In this document: in pieces, positions 1 to 8,505 of the stretch
Layout: each line of letters opens with the position of its first letter
Position numbering within the stretch: position 1 is the first letter of the stretch
NCBI RefSeq assembly: GCF_003289625.1
Contig: NZ_QMBN01000004.1
Location: 339,397 to 393,846 of the forward strand
Length of the DNA stretch: 54,450 nucleotides
Reading direction: 5' to 3'
DNA from: Microbacterium sp. SMR1
GTDB taxonomy: Bacteria; Actinomycetota; Actinomycetes; Actinomycetales; Microbacteriaceae
Notes under the pieces: model-generated
Database searches by the model: none
Told to the model about the DNA's origin: nothing
Seen by the model: only the letters and a program-made list of their open reading frames with translations
Made by a program: the position numbers and the translations under genes

Positions 1-919
1 CGATGTAGGTCTTGTCGACCGACTCGCCCGCGACGACGGACTTCACGACCTCGGCCGTCTTCTCGCCGAGCAGCGGGTTGCACTCGACGATGTAGTTGAA
101 CTCGCCGTTCGCGAGAGCGGTCATGCCGTCCTTGACCGCATCGATCGTCACGATCTGGATGTCGGTGCCCGGCTTCATGCCGGCCGCCTTGATGGCGTCG
201 AGGGCACCGAGACCCATGTCGTCGTTGTGAGCGAAGAGCACGTTGATCTCGGAGCCGAACTTCTGCAGGAAGCCCTCCATCACGGTCTTGCCCTCGGCGC
301 GGGTGAAGTTGCCGGTCTGCGAGTCCAGCACCGTGATGTCGGTGCCGGCCACGGCGGCGTCGAAGCCGGTCTGCCGGTCGGTCGCGGCGGACGATCCGGT
401 CGTCCCCTCGAGGATCACCATGTTCGTCGGCTTCGAGCCGAAGTTCTCGGCGACCCACTCGCCGGCGGTCTTGCCCTCCTGCTCGAAGTCGAGCCCGATC
501 CAGCTGGCGTAGAGGTCCTCGGATGCCGAGACCGTGCGGTCTTCGAGGATGACGGGGATTCCGGCATCCTTCGCCTCCTTCAGCACGTCGTCCCAGCCGT
601 CGCTGACGATGGGGGCCAGGACGATCGCGTCGACGCCCTGGTTGATGAAGCTGCGCACCGCGGCGATCTGCGCCTCGGGCTTGTTGTCGGCGGCGTTGAA
701 GATCAGGTCGAAGCCGTTCTCAGCCGAGAACGCCTCCTTGATCGACTCGGTGTTGGCGCTGCGCCATCCGCTCTCGGAGCCGGTCTGGGCGAACCCGACC
801 GTGATGACGTCGTCGCCGCCGGACGCGCCGGGGGAGCTGGAGCTCGCGCACGCCGTGGCGCTGAGCGCAACGACGCCGAGCATGGCGATCGCGGTGACGA
901 CGGACTTCACCTGGGACAT
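1..919 (-). CDS. Sugar ABC transporter substrate-binding lipoprotein, YtfQ-like (partial)
   Basis: Reads from an ATG at 919 and runs off the left edge without a stop, so only about 306 residues are seen. The N-terminus has a short signal ending in ALSATAC, with Cys24 as the likely lipidated residue. The mature part begins with VGFAQTGSESGW and has the periplasmic-binding type 1 fold typical of ribose/galactofuranose binders (YtfQ/RbsB families). It should deliver a sugar to an ABC importer whose permease and ATPase genes would lie off the left edge. AGGAGG sits six bases before the ATG. The promoter region carries two LacI-type operators, so control by a LacI-family repressor sensing the sugar is likely. 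The exact sugar is not readable; galactofuranose-like is an inference from the YtfQ resemblance. Confidence 0.87.
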   Translation of the reverse strand, partial: MSQVKSVVTAIAMLGVVALSATACASSSSPGASGGDDVITVGFAQTGSESGWRSANTESIKEAFSAENGFDLIFNAADNKPEAQIAAVRSFINQGVDAIVLAPIVSDGWDDVLKEAKDAGIPVILEDRTVSASEDLYASWIGLDFEQEGKTAGEWVAENFGSKPTNMVILEGTTGSSAATDRQTGFDAAVAGTDITVLDSQTGNFTRAEGKTVMEGFLQKFGSEINVLFAHNDDMGLGALDAIKAAGMKPGTDIQIVTIDAVKDGMTALANGEFNYIVECNPLLGEKTAEVVKSVVAGESVDKTYI

Positions 920-990
920 CGGAAACCTCCTCGTTTCGTCCGGCGGCGTCGCCGGATCTCTGATGCGTGTCACCTCTCGGGGACGCTCGA

Positions 991-1021
991 ATGTTAGCGC
1001 TCACAACACGGGTGCTGTCAA
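991..1021 (-). promoter_or_regulatory. Promoter of the sugar-binding protein gene
   Basis: On the minus strand TTGACA (1021 to 1016) is followed after 19 bases by TAACAT (996 to 991). The -10 hexamer lies inside a LacI-type operator, the classical arrangement for repression by blocking polymerase. The 19-base spacing is longer than ideal, so the exact -10 could be shifted by two bases. Confidence 0.5.
992..1005. promoter_or_regulatory. LacI-family operator 1
   Basis: TGTTAGCGCTCACA is a near-perfect palindrome around the AGCGCT core that LacI/GalR-family regulators bind in actinobacteria. It overlaps the -10 region of the sugar-binding protein promoter and lies 73 bases upstream of its start codon. 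Confidence 0.7.
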
Positions 1022-1096
1022 GAGCGTCTCGGGTCACGAATGCGCAACGCCAGGGGTTCTGCGCCATAGGTCGCCTCGGTGATCCGTTTCATCGAG

Positions 1097-1108
1097 GTGA
1101 GCGCTCAC
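1097..1108. promoter_or_regulatory. LacI-family operator 2
   Basis: GTGAGCGCTCAC is a perfect 12-bp palindrome with the same core as operator 1. Its centre is 104 bp from that of operator 1, close to ten helical turns, which would suit a repression loop. The rest of the 919-1236 gap (about 316 bp) contains the promoter and ribosome-binding sites of the two divergent genes and nothing else I can identify. Confidence 0.65.
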
Positions 1109-1235
1109 AAGAGCGGTGGGCCATGACTGCACCGAGCGGCGATGCCGGTGTCAAGTGCCCTACCGAGCGTCGCGCGGATCGGGATAGGGCTGGGCCAGGG
1201 CCGAGGGGCGGCCCGTCACGACAGGAGGCGGCACC

Positions 1236-2213
1236 GTGTGCACAGGAGTCAGTTACACCACCCGCGATCACTACTTCGGCCGGAATCTCGACCTCGAGTT
1301 CTCGTATCACGAGGAGGTGGTCGTGACCCCGCGGAACTTCCCGTTCCGGTTCCGCCGGGTCGACCCGCTCGAGACGCACCACGCGATCATCGGCATCGCG
1401 ACGATCGCCGACGGGTTCCCGCTCTACTACGACGCGGTCAACGAGCGCGGCCTCGGCATGGCGGGGTTGAACTTCCCCGACAACGCCGACTACAAGCCCG
1501 AGGCGCCGGGCTCCACCAACATCGCGTCCTTCGAGTTCATCCCCTGGGTGCTCGGACGATTCGAGACCGTCGACGAGGTCGAGGCCGCCCTGGCTGACGT
1601 CACGATCATCGACGTCTCGTTCAGCGAGGCCTTCCCGGCGTCGCCGCTGCACTGGATCATCGCCGACCGCTCGCGTTCGATCACGGTCGAGAGCGTTCGG
1701 GAGGGTCTGCGCGTCTACGACAACCCGGTCGGCGTTCTCACCAACAACCCGACCTTCGACATCCAGCTGTTCGGCCTCAACAACTACATGCACCTGTCGA
1801 CCTATCCGCCGGAGAACCACTTCTCGCCGGAGCTGCCGCTGGATCGCTACAGCCGCGGCATGGGGGCGATCGGGCTCCCCGGCGATCTCTCCTCGTCCTC
1901 CCGGTTCGTCAAGGCCGCTTTCACGCGGATGAACTCCGTCGCGGGCGAGTCGGAGTCGGAGTCGATCAGTCAGTTCTTCCAGATCCTCGGATCCGTTGCG
2001 CAACAGCGCGGGTGCGTCCACGTCGGCGAGGAGGGGAAGTTCGAGATCACCATCTACTCGTCGTGCTGCAACACCGACACCGGCGTGTACTACTACACGA
2101 CGTACGAGAACAGCCAGGTCTCCGGTGTCGACATGCATCGGGAAGACCTCGACGCCGACGCTCTCGTGCACTACCCGCTGGTGACGGGACAGCAGATCAA
2201 CATGCAGAACTGA
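1236..2213 (+). CDS. Choloylglycine hydrolase / penicillin V acylase family amidohydrolase
   Basis: The protein (325 aa) begins MCTGVSY, so removal of Met exposes Cys2 as the N-terminal nucleophile of the linear-amide C-N hydrolase (Ntn) family. Other family positions are visible: GRNLD (Arg16, Asp19), GLNFP (Asn79), VGVLTNNP (Asn170/171) and SSRFVKA (Arg223). The length matches bile salt hydrolases and penicillin V acylases, and there is no signal peptide, so it is probably cytoplasmic. AGGAGG seven bases before the GTG fixes the start. The substrate cannot be decided: in an environmental actinobacterium, acyl-homoserine lactones, penicillin V-like amides or bile conjugates are all possible. 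It is divergent from the sugar-binding protein gene and stands alone. Confidence 0.88.
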   Translation: MCTGVSYTTRDHYFGRNLDLEFSYHEEVVVTPRNFPFRFRRVDPLETHHAIIGIATIADGFPLYYDAVNERGLGMAGLNFPDNADYKPEAPGSTNIASFEFIPWVLGRFETVDEVEAALADVTIIDVSFSEAFPASPLHWIIADRSRSITVESVREGLRVYDNPVGVLTNNPTFDIQLFGLNNYMHLSTYPPENHFSPELPLDRYSRGMGAIGLPGDLSSSSRFVKAAFTRMNSVAGESESESISQFFQILGSVAQQRGCVHVGEEGKFEITIYSSCCNTDTGVYYYTTYENSQVSGVDMHREDLDADALVHYPLVTGQQINMQN

Positions 2214-2352
2214 CGGCTTTCATATCGCATTCGCGCCGGGAACGCGAGCGGGTGCGCGGGCGGAATCAGTCGACCTACCGTGTGATGACCGGGATGAATC
2301 GTCCCGGCATCCGGGGACCAGACCCGGACGCAGATCGACGGAAGGGGCCGAT

Positions 2353-2523
2353 ATGGGACTCGACGACAAGATCAAGAACGCAGCTCAGGACGTCGCCGGC
2401 AAGGCCAAGGAGGCCACCGGCAAGGCGACCGACAACGAGCGTCTCGAAGCCGAAGGTCACAAGGACCAGACCGCGGCCAACGTCAAGAAGGCCGGCGAGA
2501 ACGTCAAGGACGCCTTCAAGTAA
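2353..2523 (+). CDS. CsbD-family small stress protein
   Basis: A 56-residue ORF starting MGLDDKIKNAAQDVAGKAKE, highly charged and helical, rich in Lys, Ala and Glu, with the repeated xxKAKEATGK pattern of CsbD proteins. CsbD-like proteins are general-stress proteins of unknown mechanism in many bacteria. GGAAGGGG upstream supports the ATG at 2353, and a strong hairpin terminator follows directly, so this is a one-gene transcript. Confidence 0.88.
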   Translation: MGLDDKIKNAAQDVAGKAKEATGKATDNERLEAEGHKDQTAANVKKAGENVKDAFK

Positions 2524-2540
2524 GACGCTCCCTCACGCGA

Positions 2541-2575
2541 GCGCCCCGGGTCCCCGAGACCCGGGGCGCTTCGCT
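2541..2575 (+). terminator. Rho-independent terminator after the CsbD gene
   Basis: An 11-bp perfect stem (GCGCCCCGGGT, 2541-2551, with its complement at 2559-2569) has a 7-base loop and is followed by TTCG. It lies 18 bases after the CsbD stop codon. Confidence 0.75.
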
Positions 2576-2682
2576 GTGCGTGCGGCGCGCAGGATCCATT
2601 CATGTGAGTGGATCGACCTACCACGGGCACTCGCCGGACTCAAGCGCTTTCCGCCTCGACGCCGGTGGCGGACTATTCCCTC

Positions 2683-3054
2683 ATGACAGACCTGCTCGCG
2701 CCGGACACGGCGGCGGACGAGCCCGCGCGTCCTGGCAGCGACGCCGAGCTCGGCGCGCTTCTCACCGCCGTCGCCGCCGGCGACCGGGCAGCGCTCGCCG
2801 ATCTGTACGACGCGACGTCGGCCGCCGCCTTCGGGCTCGCGCTCCGGCTGACCGCGAACCGGGCGGCCGCCGAAGAGGTGGTGCGGGAAGCGTTCCTGAC
2901 CGTCTGGCGCGACGCCCGCCGGTACGACCCCGGTGCGGGCCCGGTCCGCGCGTGGATCCTCGGGCACCTCTGGCGTTGCGTCCTCGACCGCGGTGGGCTG
3001 GCCGGGCTGCGCGAAGCGCTGACACGCGTCCGCGAGACGAGCGGGCCCGCCTGA
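2683..3054 (+). CDS. Sigma-70 region 2-like protein without region 4
   Basis: A 123-residue protein whose core resembles region 2 of ECF sigma factors of the SigK type: ALADLYDATSAAAFGLALRL, then a RAAAEEVVREAFLTVWRDA segment and VRAWILGHLWRCVLDR. Region 4, the -35-binding helix-turn-helix, is absent. The frame stops at 3054 and the next gene begins at 3130, so there is no room for it in any frame. I chose the ATG at 2683 (MTDLLAPDTAADE); a start at 2608 is open but adds 25 low-complexity residues. It may be a degenerate sigma factor, a polymerase-binding regulator, or a decaying gene. No anti-sigma gene is adjacent. Confidence 0.6.
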   Translation: MTDLLAPDTAADEPARPGSDAELGALLTAVAAGDRAALADLYDATSAAAFGLALRLTANRAAAEEVVREAFLTVWRDARRYDPGAGPVRAWILGHLWRCVLDRGGLAGLREALTRVRETSGPA

Positions 3055-3129
3055 GCGCCGGCCCCTACCGCACCCGAAGGCTTCGGGCAACCTGACGTCG
3101 TCGGGTGCGCGTGACCGAAAGACTGGGGC

Positions 3130-4140
3130 ATGGCCTTCATCGGATATCACGCTTCGCACGAACAGCTCGCGCCCAGCGCGCTCCTGGAAGCCGTCATCGA
3201 AGCCGAGCGCATCGGCTTCGACGGGGCGTTCAGCGCTGACCATCTCGCCCCGTGGACGCCGCGTCAGGGGCATTCCGGGAACACGATCGCTTGGCTGGGG
3301 GCCGCGCTCGCGTCGACGCGCTTCCCCATCGGGTCCGTGTCGACTCCCGGGCAGCTCTATCACCCCGTCGTCAGCGCACAGGCGATCGCCACCCTCGCCG
3401 AGATGTTCCCCGGCCGCTACTTCGCGGCGCTCGGCAGCGGTGAGCTGCTCAACGAGCACGTCACGGGGGCGCCCTGGCCATCCAAGGACGAGCGCACGGC
3501 GCGCCTGGGAGAGTGCGTCGACGTCATGCGGGGGCTGCTCGCGGGTGAGAAGGTCGATCACGACGGCCGTGTCCGCGTGCACGAGGCCCGTCTGTGGAGC
3601 CTGCCCAGCGGACCGGCGACGCTCATGGCCACGGCGGCCTCGCCCGAGACGGCGCGCTGGGCTGCCGGGTGGGCCGACGGCCTCGTCACGGTCGGGACGA
3701 GCCGCGAGCAGGTCGCCGAGATCGTCGACGCCTACCTGGATGCCGGCGGCCTCGGTCCCACGTGCCTGCAGGTCCACATCGCCCTCGCCGGCTCATCGGA
3801 CGAAGCCGCTGCGCTCGTGCGCGACCAGTGGCTCCACGGCGTCGTGACGCCGCCGGAGGCATGGGACATCGCTCAGCCGGAGGACTTCGCGGCCCGCGCG
3901 GGCGACCCCACCGACGCCGAACTCGCCGAGCACGTCATCGTCGCAGTCGACTCGCCGAGCGGGATCGCCGAGCTGGCGGACCGTCTCGCCGGTCTCGTCG
4001 ACACCGGCTTCGACCGGCTCTACATCCACGAGATCTCCCAGGACCAACGTGCCTTCCTCGGCGAGCGTGCGGGGGCGCTCCTGCGCGCGCTGCGCGAACG
4101 GCTCGGCGCCGGCACCGACCTCCCCGGAGGCGCACGATGA
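3130..4140 (+). CDS. LLM-class flavin-dependent oxidoreductase (TIGR03885-like)
   Basis: The 336-residue protein has the luciferase-like monooxygenase barrel: GFDGAFSADHLAPW near the start, TPGQLYHPVV, FPGRYFAALGSGELLNEH in the middle, and a long C-terminal helical part. The GSGE...NEH segment is typical of flavin/F420-dependent members. It most resembles the FMN-type LLM proteins that often sit beside GH13 enzymes, and here its stop overlaps the GH13 start (ATGA), indicating translational coupling. The substrate is unknown. GGGG lies just upstream of the ATG. Confidence 0.85.
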   Translation: MAFIGYHASHEQLAPSALLEAVIEAERIGFDGAFSADHLAPWTPRQGHSGNTIAWLGAALASTRFPIGSVSTPGQLYHPVVSAQAIATLAEMFPGRYFAALGSGELLNEHVTGAPWPSKDERTARLGECVDVMRGLLAGEKVDHDGRVRVHEARLWSLPSGPATLMATAASPETARWAAGWADGLVTVGTSREQVAEIVDAYLDAGGLGPTCLQVHIALAGSSDEAAALVRDQWLHGVVTPPEAWDIAQPEDFAARAGDPTDAELAEHVIVAVDSPSGIAELADRLAGLVDTGFDRLYIHEISQDQRAFLGERAGALLRALRERLGAGTDLPGGAR

Positions 4141-5789
4141 AGATCTCCGACACGAGCGACCTCTGGTGGAAGAACGCGGTGCTGTACTGCGTGGACGTCG
4201 AGAAGTACCTCGATGACGACGGCGACGGCGACGGCGATCTGCAGGGCCTCGCTCGGCGGCTGCCCTACCTCGCCGACCTCGGTGTCACCTGCCTCTGGCT
4301 CATGCCCTTCTACCCGACGCCCGGACGCGACAACGGCTACGACGTGTCGGACTACTACGGGGTCGATCCTCGGGTGGGGTCCCACGGCGACTTCGTCGAG
4401 CTCATCCGTACCGCTGAGGACCGCGGCATCCGGGTCATCGTCGATCTCGTCATGAACCACACCTCCGACCGGCATCCCTGGTTCCTCTCGGCGCGCGAGA
4501 GCCGCGACTCGCCCTACCGCGACTTCTACGTGTGGCGGGACGAGATCCCCGACGACCCCCGTGAGACGCAGTTCCCCGGCGAGGAGGACGGCGTCTGGGA
4601 GTGGGACGAGAAGACCGGGCAGTACTACCTCCACAGCTTCTACGCCCACCAGCCCGATCTGAACGCCGAGAACCCGGCCGTCCAGCGCGAACTCGCGAAG
4701 GTCATGGGCTTCTGGCTGCAGCTGGGAGTCTCCGGCTTCCGGGTGGACGCGGTGCCCTCGTTCGTCTCCTCGCCCGAGCGCCGCGAGCCGCAGCGTGATC
4801 ACGATGTCCTGCGCGCGCTGCGGCGCTTCGCCCAGCGGCGCTCGAGCGCGGCGATGCTCGTGGGCGAGGTCAACGTCCCGCACGATGAGCAGGCGGCGTA
4901 CTTCGGGGCCGACGGCGACGGCGAACTGCACATGCAGTTCGACTTCGCCAGCAACCAGGCGCTGTATCTCTCGCTCGCGCGAGAAGACCCGCAGCCACTG
5001 CGCTCCGCGCTCGAGAGCCGGCCCGACATCTCGACGATCTCGCAGTGGGCGAACTTCGTCCGCAACCACGATGAGCTCACCCTCGATCAGCTGTCGGACG
5101 CCGAGCGCGAAGAGGTCTTCGCCGCCTTCGCCCCCGAGGAGTCGATGCAGGTCTTCGGGCGCGGCATTCGGCGACGCCTCCCTCCGATGCTGGGCGGCGA
5201 TCCGCGCCGCATCCGCCTCGTCTACAGCCTGCTCTTCTCGCTCCCCGGAACACCGGTGCTGCTGTACGGCGAGGAGATCGGGATGGGTGAGAACCTCGAC
5301 ATCGACGAGCGGGACGCCGTCCGCGTGCCGATGCAGTGGCGTCCCGACGGCGGATTCTCCACCGCCGCCGCGAGCGCGCATCCGCTACCGTCCCCCGAAG
5401 GGCCGTATGGGCCCCAGCACGTGAACGTCGAGGCGCAGCTCATGGCCCCCGACTCGCTGTTCGCGTTCGTCCGCGGGCTCGCACGGAGCTACCGGCAGTC
5501 TCCGGAGATCGGCTGGGGCGACCTCGAGCTCGTGCCCGCCACCGCGCCGTCCGTTCTCGCGCACGGCGCCCGCACGAGCGAGAGCCGATTCGTCGCCGTG
5601 CACAACTTCGCGGGGGAGCCGGTCGCCTTCGAGATCGACCTCGGCGAAGAGCCCGACGGCACCGAGCTCGTCTGCCTGGCCTCGGGTGAGAGCTGGGCGC
5701 TCGAGGGGGCCACGGTCTCGATGGAGCTCGACGGCTACGGTGCGCGCCGCCTGCGCGTCACGCGCCCGGGTGACGGGCGCCTGCGCTGA
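4137..5789 (+). CDS. GH13 alpha-amylase family enzyme (trehalose synthase-like)
   Basis: A 550-residue cytoplasmic glycoside hydrolase family 13 protein. An acidic calcium-type loop follows the first strand (VEKYLDDDGDGDGD). The four GH13 motifs are present: VDLVMNHTSD, GFRVDAVPS with the nucleophile Asp204, LVGEVNVP with the acid/base Glu244, and VRNHDEL with Asp312. It ends in a small C-terminal beta domain. Similarity to trehalose synthases and alpha-glucosidases suggests a retaining glucosyl hydrolase or transferase; the precise reaction is not readable. It starts at an ATG inside the stop codon of the LLM gene, so the two form a coupled two-gene operon. Confidence 0.87.
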   Translation: MKISDTSDLWWKNAVLYCVDVEKYLDDDGDGDGDLQGLARRLPYLADLGVTCLWLMPFYPTPGRDNGYDVSDYYGVDPRVGSHGDFVELIRTAEDRGIRVIVDLVMNHTSDRHPWFLSARESRDSPYRDFYVWRDEIPDDPRETQFPGEEDGVWEWDEKTGQYYLHSFYAHQPDLNAENPAVQRELAKVMGFWLQLGVSGFRVDAVPSFVSSPERREPQRDHDVLRALRRFAQRRSSAAMLVGEVNVPHDEQAAYFGADGDGELHMQFDFASNQALYLSLAREDPQPLRSALESRPDISTISQWANFVRNHDELTLDQLSDAEREEVFAAFAPEESMQVFGRGIRRRLPPMLGGDPRRIRLVYSLLFSLPGTPVLLYGEEIGMGENLDIDERDAVRVPMQWRPDGGFSTAAASAHPLPSPEGPYGPQHVNVEAQLMAPDSLFAFVRGLARSYRQSPEIGWGDLELVPATAPSVLAHGARTSESRFVAVHNFAGEPVAFEIDLGEEPDGTELVCLASGESWALEGATVSMELDGYGARRLRVTRPGDGRLR

Positions 5790-5887
5790 GGGGGTTAATC
5801 CGCGGGTGAAGCCTCGGGTGAAATCCTCCCCGGGGGGCGGTGTGCGCGTCCGGTTCGCGAGCAGGATGGGGACGAGAGCCCGGGAGA

Positions 5888-5924
5888 CGGGGAACGGACG
5901 GCCGGGGGGATCGTCCGTTCCCCG
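5888..5924. terminator. Bidirectional terminator between convergent genes
   Basis: A perfect 13-bp inverted repeat (CGGGGAACGGACG at 5888-5900 and its complement at 5912-5924) has an 11-base loop. It lies between the GH13 gene (plus) and the minus-strand gene ending at 5944. No strong T-run follows on either side. Confidence 0.65.
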
Positions 5925-5943
5925 CCTCCGGGCCCCGTCGGTG

Positions 5944-6864
5944 CTAGCGGGCGATTGTCGTCACGGCATCGCCCGACCACACGATGACCTCGTCGTCGAA
6001 CGCGGCGATCGCCGCAGGCGCGGCCGGATCGCTGTCGGGGATGCACTCGGGGGCCGAGGCCGTGCCCGCCGCGTCGACCCACGTCAGGGCCAAGGTTCCC
6101 GCGCAGGCATCCGTCCCGGCGCTCACGAGCGCGGTCGCGCGGCCCAGGACATCGAGAGCGACGACATCCGCGAGCGGCAGAGGAGCGAACGCACCGCTGC
6201 CGACGCGGGTGTGGGCGACCCCGTCGCACACCAGAGCGGTCTGCTGCGCCCCCACTCGCACGCTGGCGGGGGTGGCGCAGGGGACCGCGACCTCGCCCGA
6301 GGGCGACGCCAGCACCGTGGGTGCGGAGCCCGAGGGATAGGTCGCTCGCGCCAGGAGATCGGGGTACGGGTCCCAGAATCGGCCCTGCGTGTACGTCCGC
6401 AGCAGCTGGGGAGAGCAGTCCGCCGCATCGGCGATCAGCTCGGCCTCGGTGCCGGACAGACCCGACAGCGCGCGGACCTGAGCGATGCCGCGGGAACGCG
6501 GGGTGACGTCTACCCAGGTGGTGCCGCCGTCGTCTGATCGCTCGACGACCGGTTCGCCGGCGCCGCAGGCTCCCGCCGTCGCGCGCCACAGCATGCCCTC
6601 GGCTGAGCGAGCGAGGAAGCGCTCCTCGGCACCGCCCGTGGCGGGGGTCGCGCTCGACGACGGTGAAGCGCTCTCGTCCGGCCCCGGCCCCCGGAACGAG
6701 AAGGTCGGCACGGGGCCCGCGGTCGGCGCGCCCGACGGCTGCGGACTGCGGTCGTGCTGCAGCGCCAGCGCCGTGAGCGCGATCACGACGAGCGCGAGCG
6801 CGCCGACGCCGGCCACCGACAACGCGCGGGCGATGGGCGGTGCGGTCAGGTCACGTCGCGTCAT
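5944..6864 (-). CDS. Hypothetical membrane-anchored protein with a sialidase-like Asp-box
   Basis: A 306-residue protein with one transmembrane segment near the N-terminus (about residues 17-35, VGALALVVIALTALALQ), then a Pro/Ser/Ala-rich linker and an extracytoplasmic domain. SDDGGTTWVDV is a BNR/Asp-box, usually part of beta-propellers, but the protein is too short for a full propeller and shows only this one box. The gene starts six bases after the upstream BY-kinase stop, so it is probably the last gene of that operon. Its function is unknown; a role at the envelope fits both the anchor and the neighbours. Confidence 0.75.
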   Translation of the reverse strand: MTRRDLTAPPIARALSVAGVGALALVVIALTALALQHDRSPQPSGAPTAGPVPTFSFRGPGPDESASPSSSATPATGGAEERFLARSAEGMLWRATAGACGAGEPVVERSDDGGTTWVDVTPRSRGIAQVRALSGLSGTEAELIADAADCSPQLLRTYTQGRFWDPYPDLLARATYPSGSAPTVLASPSGEVAVPCATPASVRVGAQQTALVCDGVAHTRVGSGAFAPLPLADVVALDVLGRATALVSAGTDACAGTLALTWVDAAGTASAPECIPDSDPAAPAAIAAFDDEVIVWSGDAVTTIAR

Positions 6865-6870
6865 GCGCCA

Positions 6871-8409
6871 TCAGCTCGCAGAAGGACCGGAGCGGCGGGA
6901 CTCGTCGGAGGAGCGAGCGCGGAAGCCGAGGTCATCGAGCGTCGGAGCCGGACCGGTCTCGACCGGCTCGGCGCGGCGTCCCCGACGACCACGCGGCTGC
7001 TTCGCCGGGGCGGCGGGCTTGCCGCGGCGAGCCTCGCGGGCCGCGTTCTCCTCCTGCGTGTAGCCGTAGCCGTAGCCGTAACCGCCGTAGTACGCGTCGG
7101 GCCCGCGGGTGGGCACCATCGTCAGCACCACGCCGGCGACCTTGGCGTCGACGGTCTGGAGAGCGTCGATGGCACCCGTGAGCTGGTGGCGGGTCGTCCG
7201 GCCCGCCGCGACGCCGACGATCGCTCCGCTGGTCGCACGGGCGAGGATGGCCGCGTCCGTCACGGGCAGGAGCGGCGGGGCGTCGCACAGCACCACGTCG
7301 AAGTCGCGCTCCAGGACCTCGAGCAGCTGACGCATCTGGGGCGATGCGAGCAGCTCGCTCGGGTTCGGCGGGATCTTGCCCGACGGCAGCACATACAGGC
7401 TGCGACCGCCCCAGGGCAGCATGACGTCGCCCAGGCGTGCTCGGCCGATCAGCACATCGGTGAGGCCCGCTCCGCCCTCGAGGCCGAGATACTCGTCGAC
7501 CTTCGGCTTGCGCAGGTCGGTGTCGAGCAGGGCGACCTTCTTGCCGGCGTCGGCGAGGGCGATCGCGAGGTTGATGGTCGTGGTCGACTTGCCCTCGCTC
7601 GGCACCGAGCTCGTGACGACGAAGCTGGAGCGGCCGCCCATGTCGAGGAACTGCAGGTTGGTGCGCAGCGCCCGGAACGATTCCGCGCGGGGGCTCAACG
7701 GATCGGCGTGCACGATGAGCGGCCGGTCCTTCGCCTTCGGGTCGAAGGCGATGGCGCCGATGAGGGGCGACTCGGTGACCTGCTCCACATCGCGCGAGCT
7801 GCGGATGCGGGTGTCGAGCACGGTGCGCAGGACCGCGATCCCAATGCCGAGCGCCAGGCCCACGAGGAGGCCGAGCGCGAGGTTGAGGGGAACGTTCGGG
7901 CTCGACGGGCTGAGGGCGGGCTGGGCGTCGCGGACGCGCGACAGCTGAATGGGGCTCGCCCCCGACTCGCTCGCGGGCTCGATCGCGGGGACCGCCGCCG
8001 ACAGGCTCGCAGCCAGGGCGTTGGCGATGTCCGCCGCCGCGACCGGATCGGTGTCGACCACGGTGATCGTGATGAGCGTCGTGTTCAGGGCGGCGCTCGC
8101 GTTCACCTTCTCGGCGAGCTGGCCCGCCGTCGTCCCGAGGCCGAGCTCGGCGATCACCGGGTTCATCACGATCGGTGTCGAGACGAGGCCGACGTACGTG
8201 TTGATCCGCGCCTGCGCGAACGTCGACCCCTGCTGCAGCTCGGCGACGCTGCCGGAGGTCTGCGTCGAGACGAAGACCGTGCTGGACGATTCGTAGGTGG
8301 GCGTGCGCGTCAGCGAGTACGCAGCCGCGGCGCCCACACCGACGAGGGTGACCACGAGGATCACGATCCAGTTCTTGCGGAGGATGCGAATGTAGTCGGA
8401 GAGCTCCAT
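6871..8409 (-). CDS. Polysaccharide-biosynthesis BY-kinase (Wzz/Wzc-like tyrosine autokinase)
   Basis: The 512-residue protein begins MELSDYIRILRKNW, the standard start of Wzz-type chain-length regulators, with a transmembrane helix around residues 15-35 and a second near 180-200. The C-terminal cytoplasmic ATPase has a P-loop (SVPSEGKST, Lys274) and a Walker A' motif (VALLDTDLRKP). A Tyr-rich stretch (YYGGYGYGYGY) near residue 455 is the usual autophosphorylation cluster. I chose the ATG at 8409, which has AAGGG before it, over an in-frame start ten codons upstream. Paired with the phosphatase upstream, it should control export or polymer length of an exopolysaccharide; no glycosyltransferases lie in the window. 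Confidence 0.92.
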   Translation of the reverse strand: MELSDYIRILRKNWIVILVVTLVGVGAAAAYSLTRTPTYESSSTVFVSTQTSGSVAELQQGSTFAQARINTYVGLVSTPIVMNPVIAELGLGTTAGQLAEKVNASAALNTTLITITVVDTDPVAAADIANALAASLSAAVPAIEPASESGASPIQLSRVRDAQPALSPSSPNVPLNLALGLLVGLALGIGIAVLRTVLDTRIRSSRDVEQVTESPLIGAIAFDPKAKDRPLIVHADPLSPRAESFRALRTNLQFLDMGGRSSFVVTSSVPSEGKSTTTINLAIALADAGKKVALLDTDLRKPKVDEYLGLEGGAGLTDVLIGRARLGDVMLPWGGRSLYVLPSGKIPPNPSELLASPQMRQLLEVLERDFDVVLCDAPPLLPVTDAAILARATSGAIVGVAAGRTTRHQLTGAIDALQTVDAKVAGVVLTMVPTRGPDAYYGGYGYGYGYTQEENAAREARRGKPAAPAKQPRGRRGRRAEPVETGPAPTLDDLGFRARSSDESRRSGPSAS

Positions 8410-8505
8410 GCTGCCCTTCGGTGCGCGCCACGAGGGCATCGGCGGAAACTCGGATCAGTCTGCCACAGCCATGTTTCCGGCCGGGGTCGGATCGCGCACC
8501 TCGGA

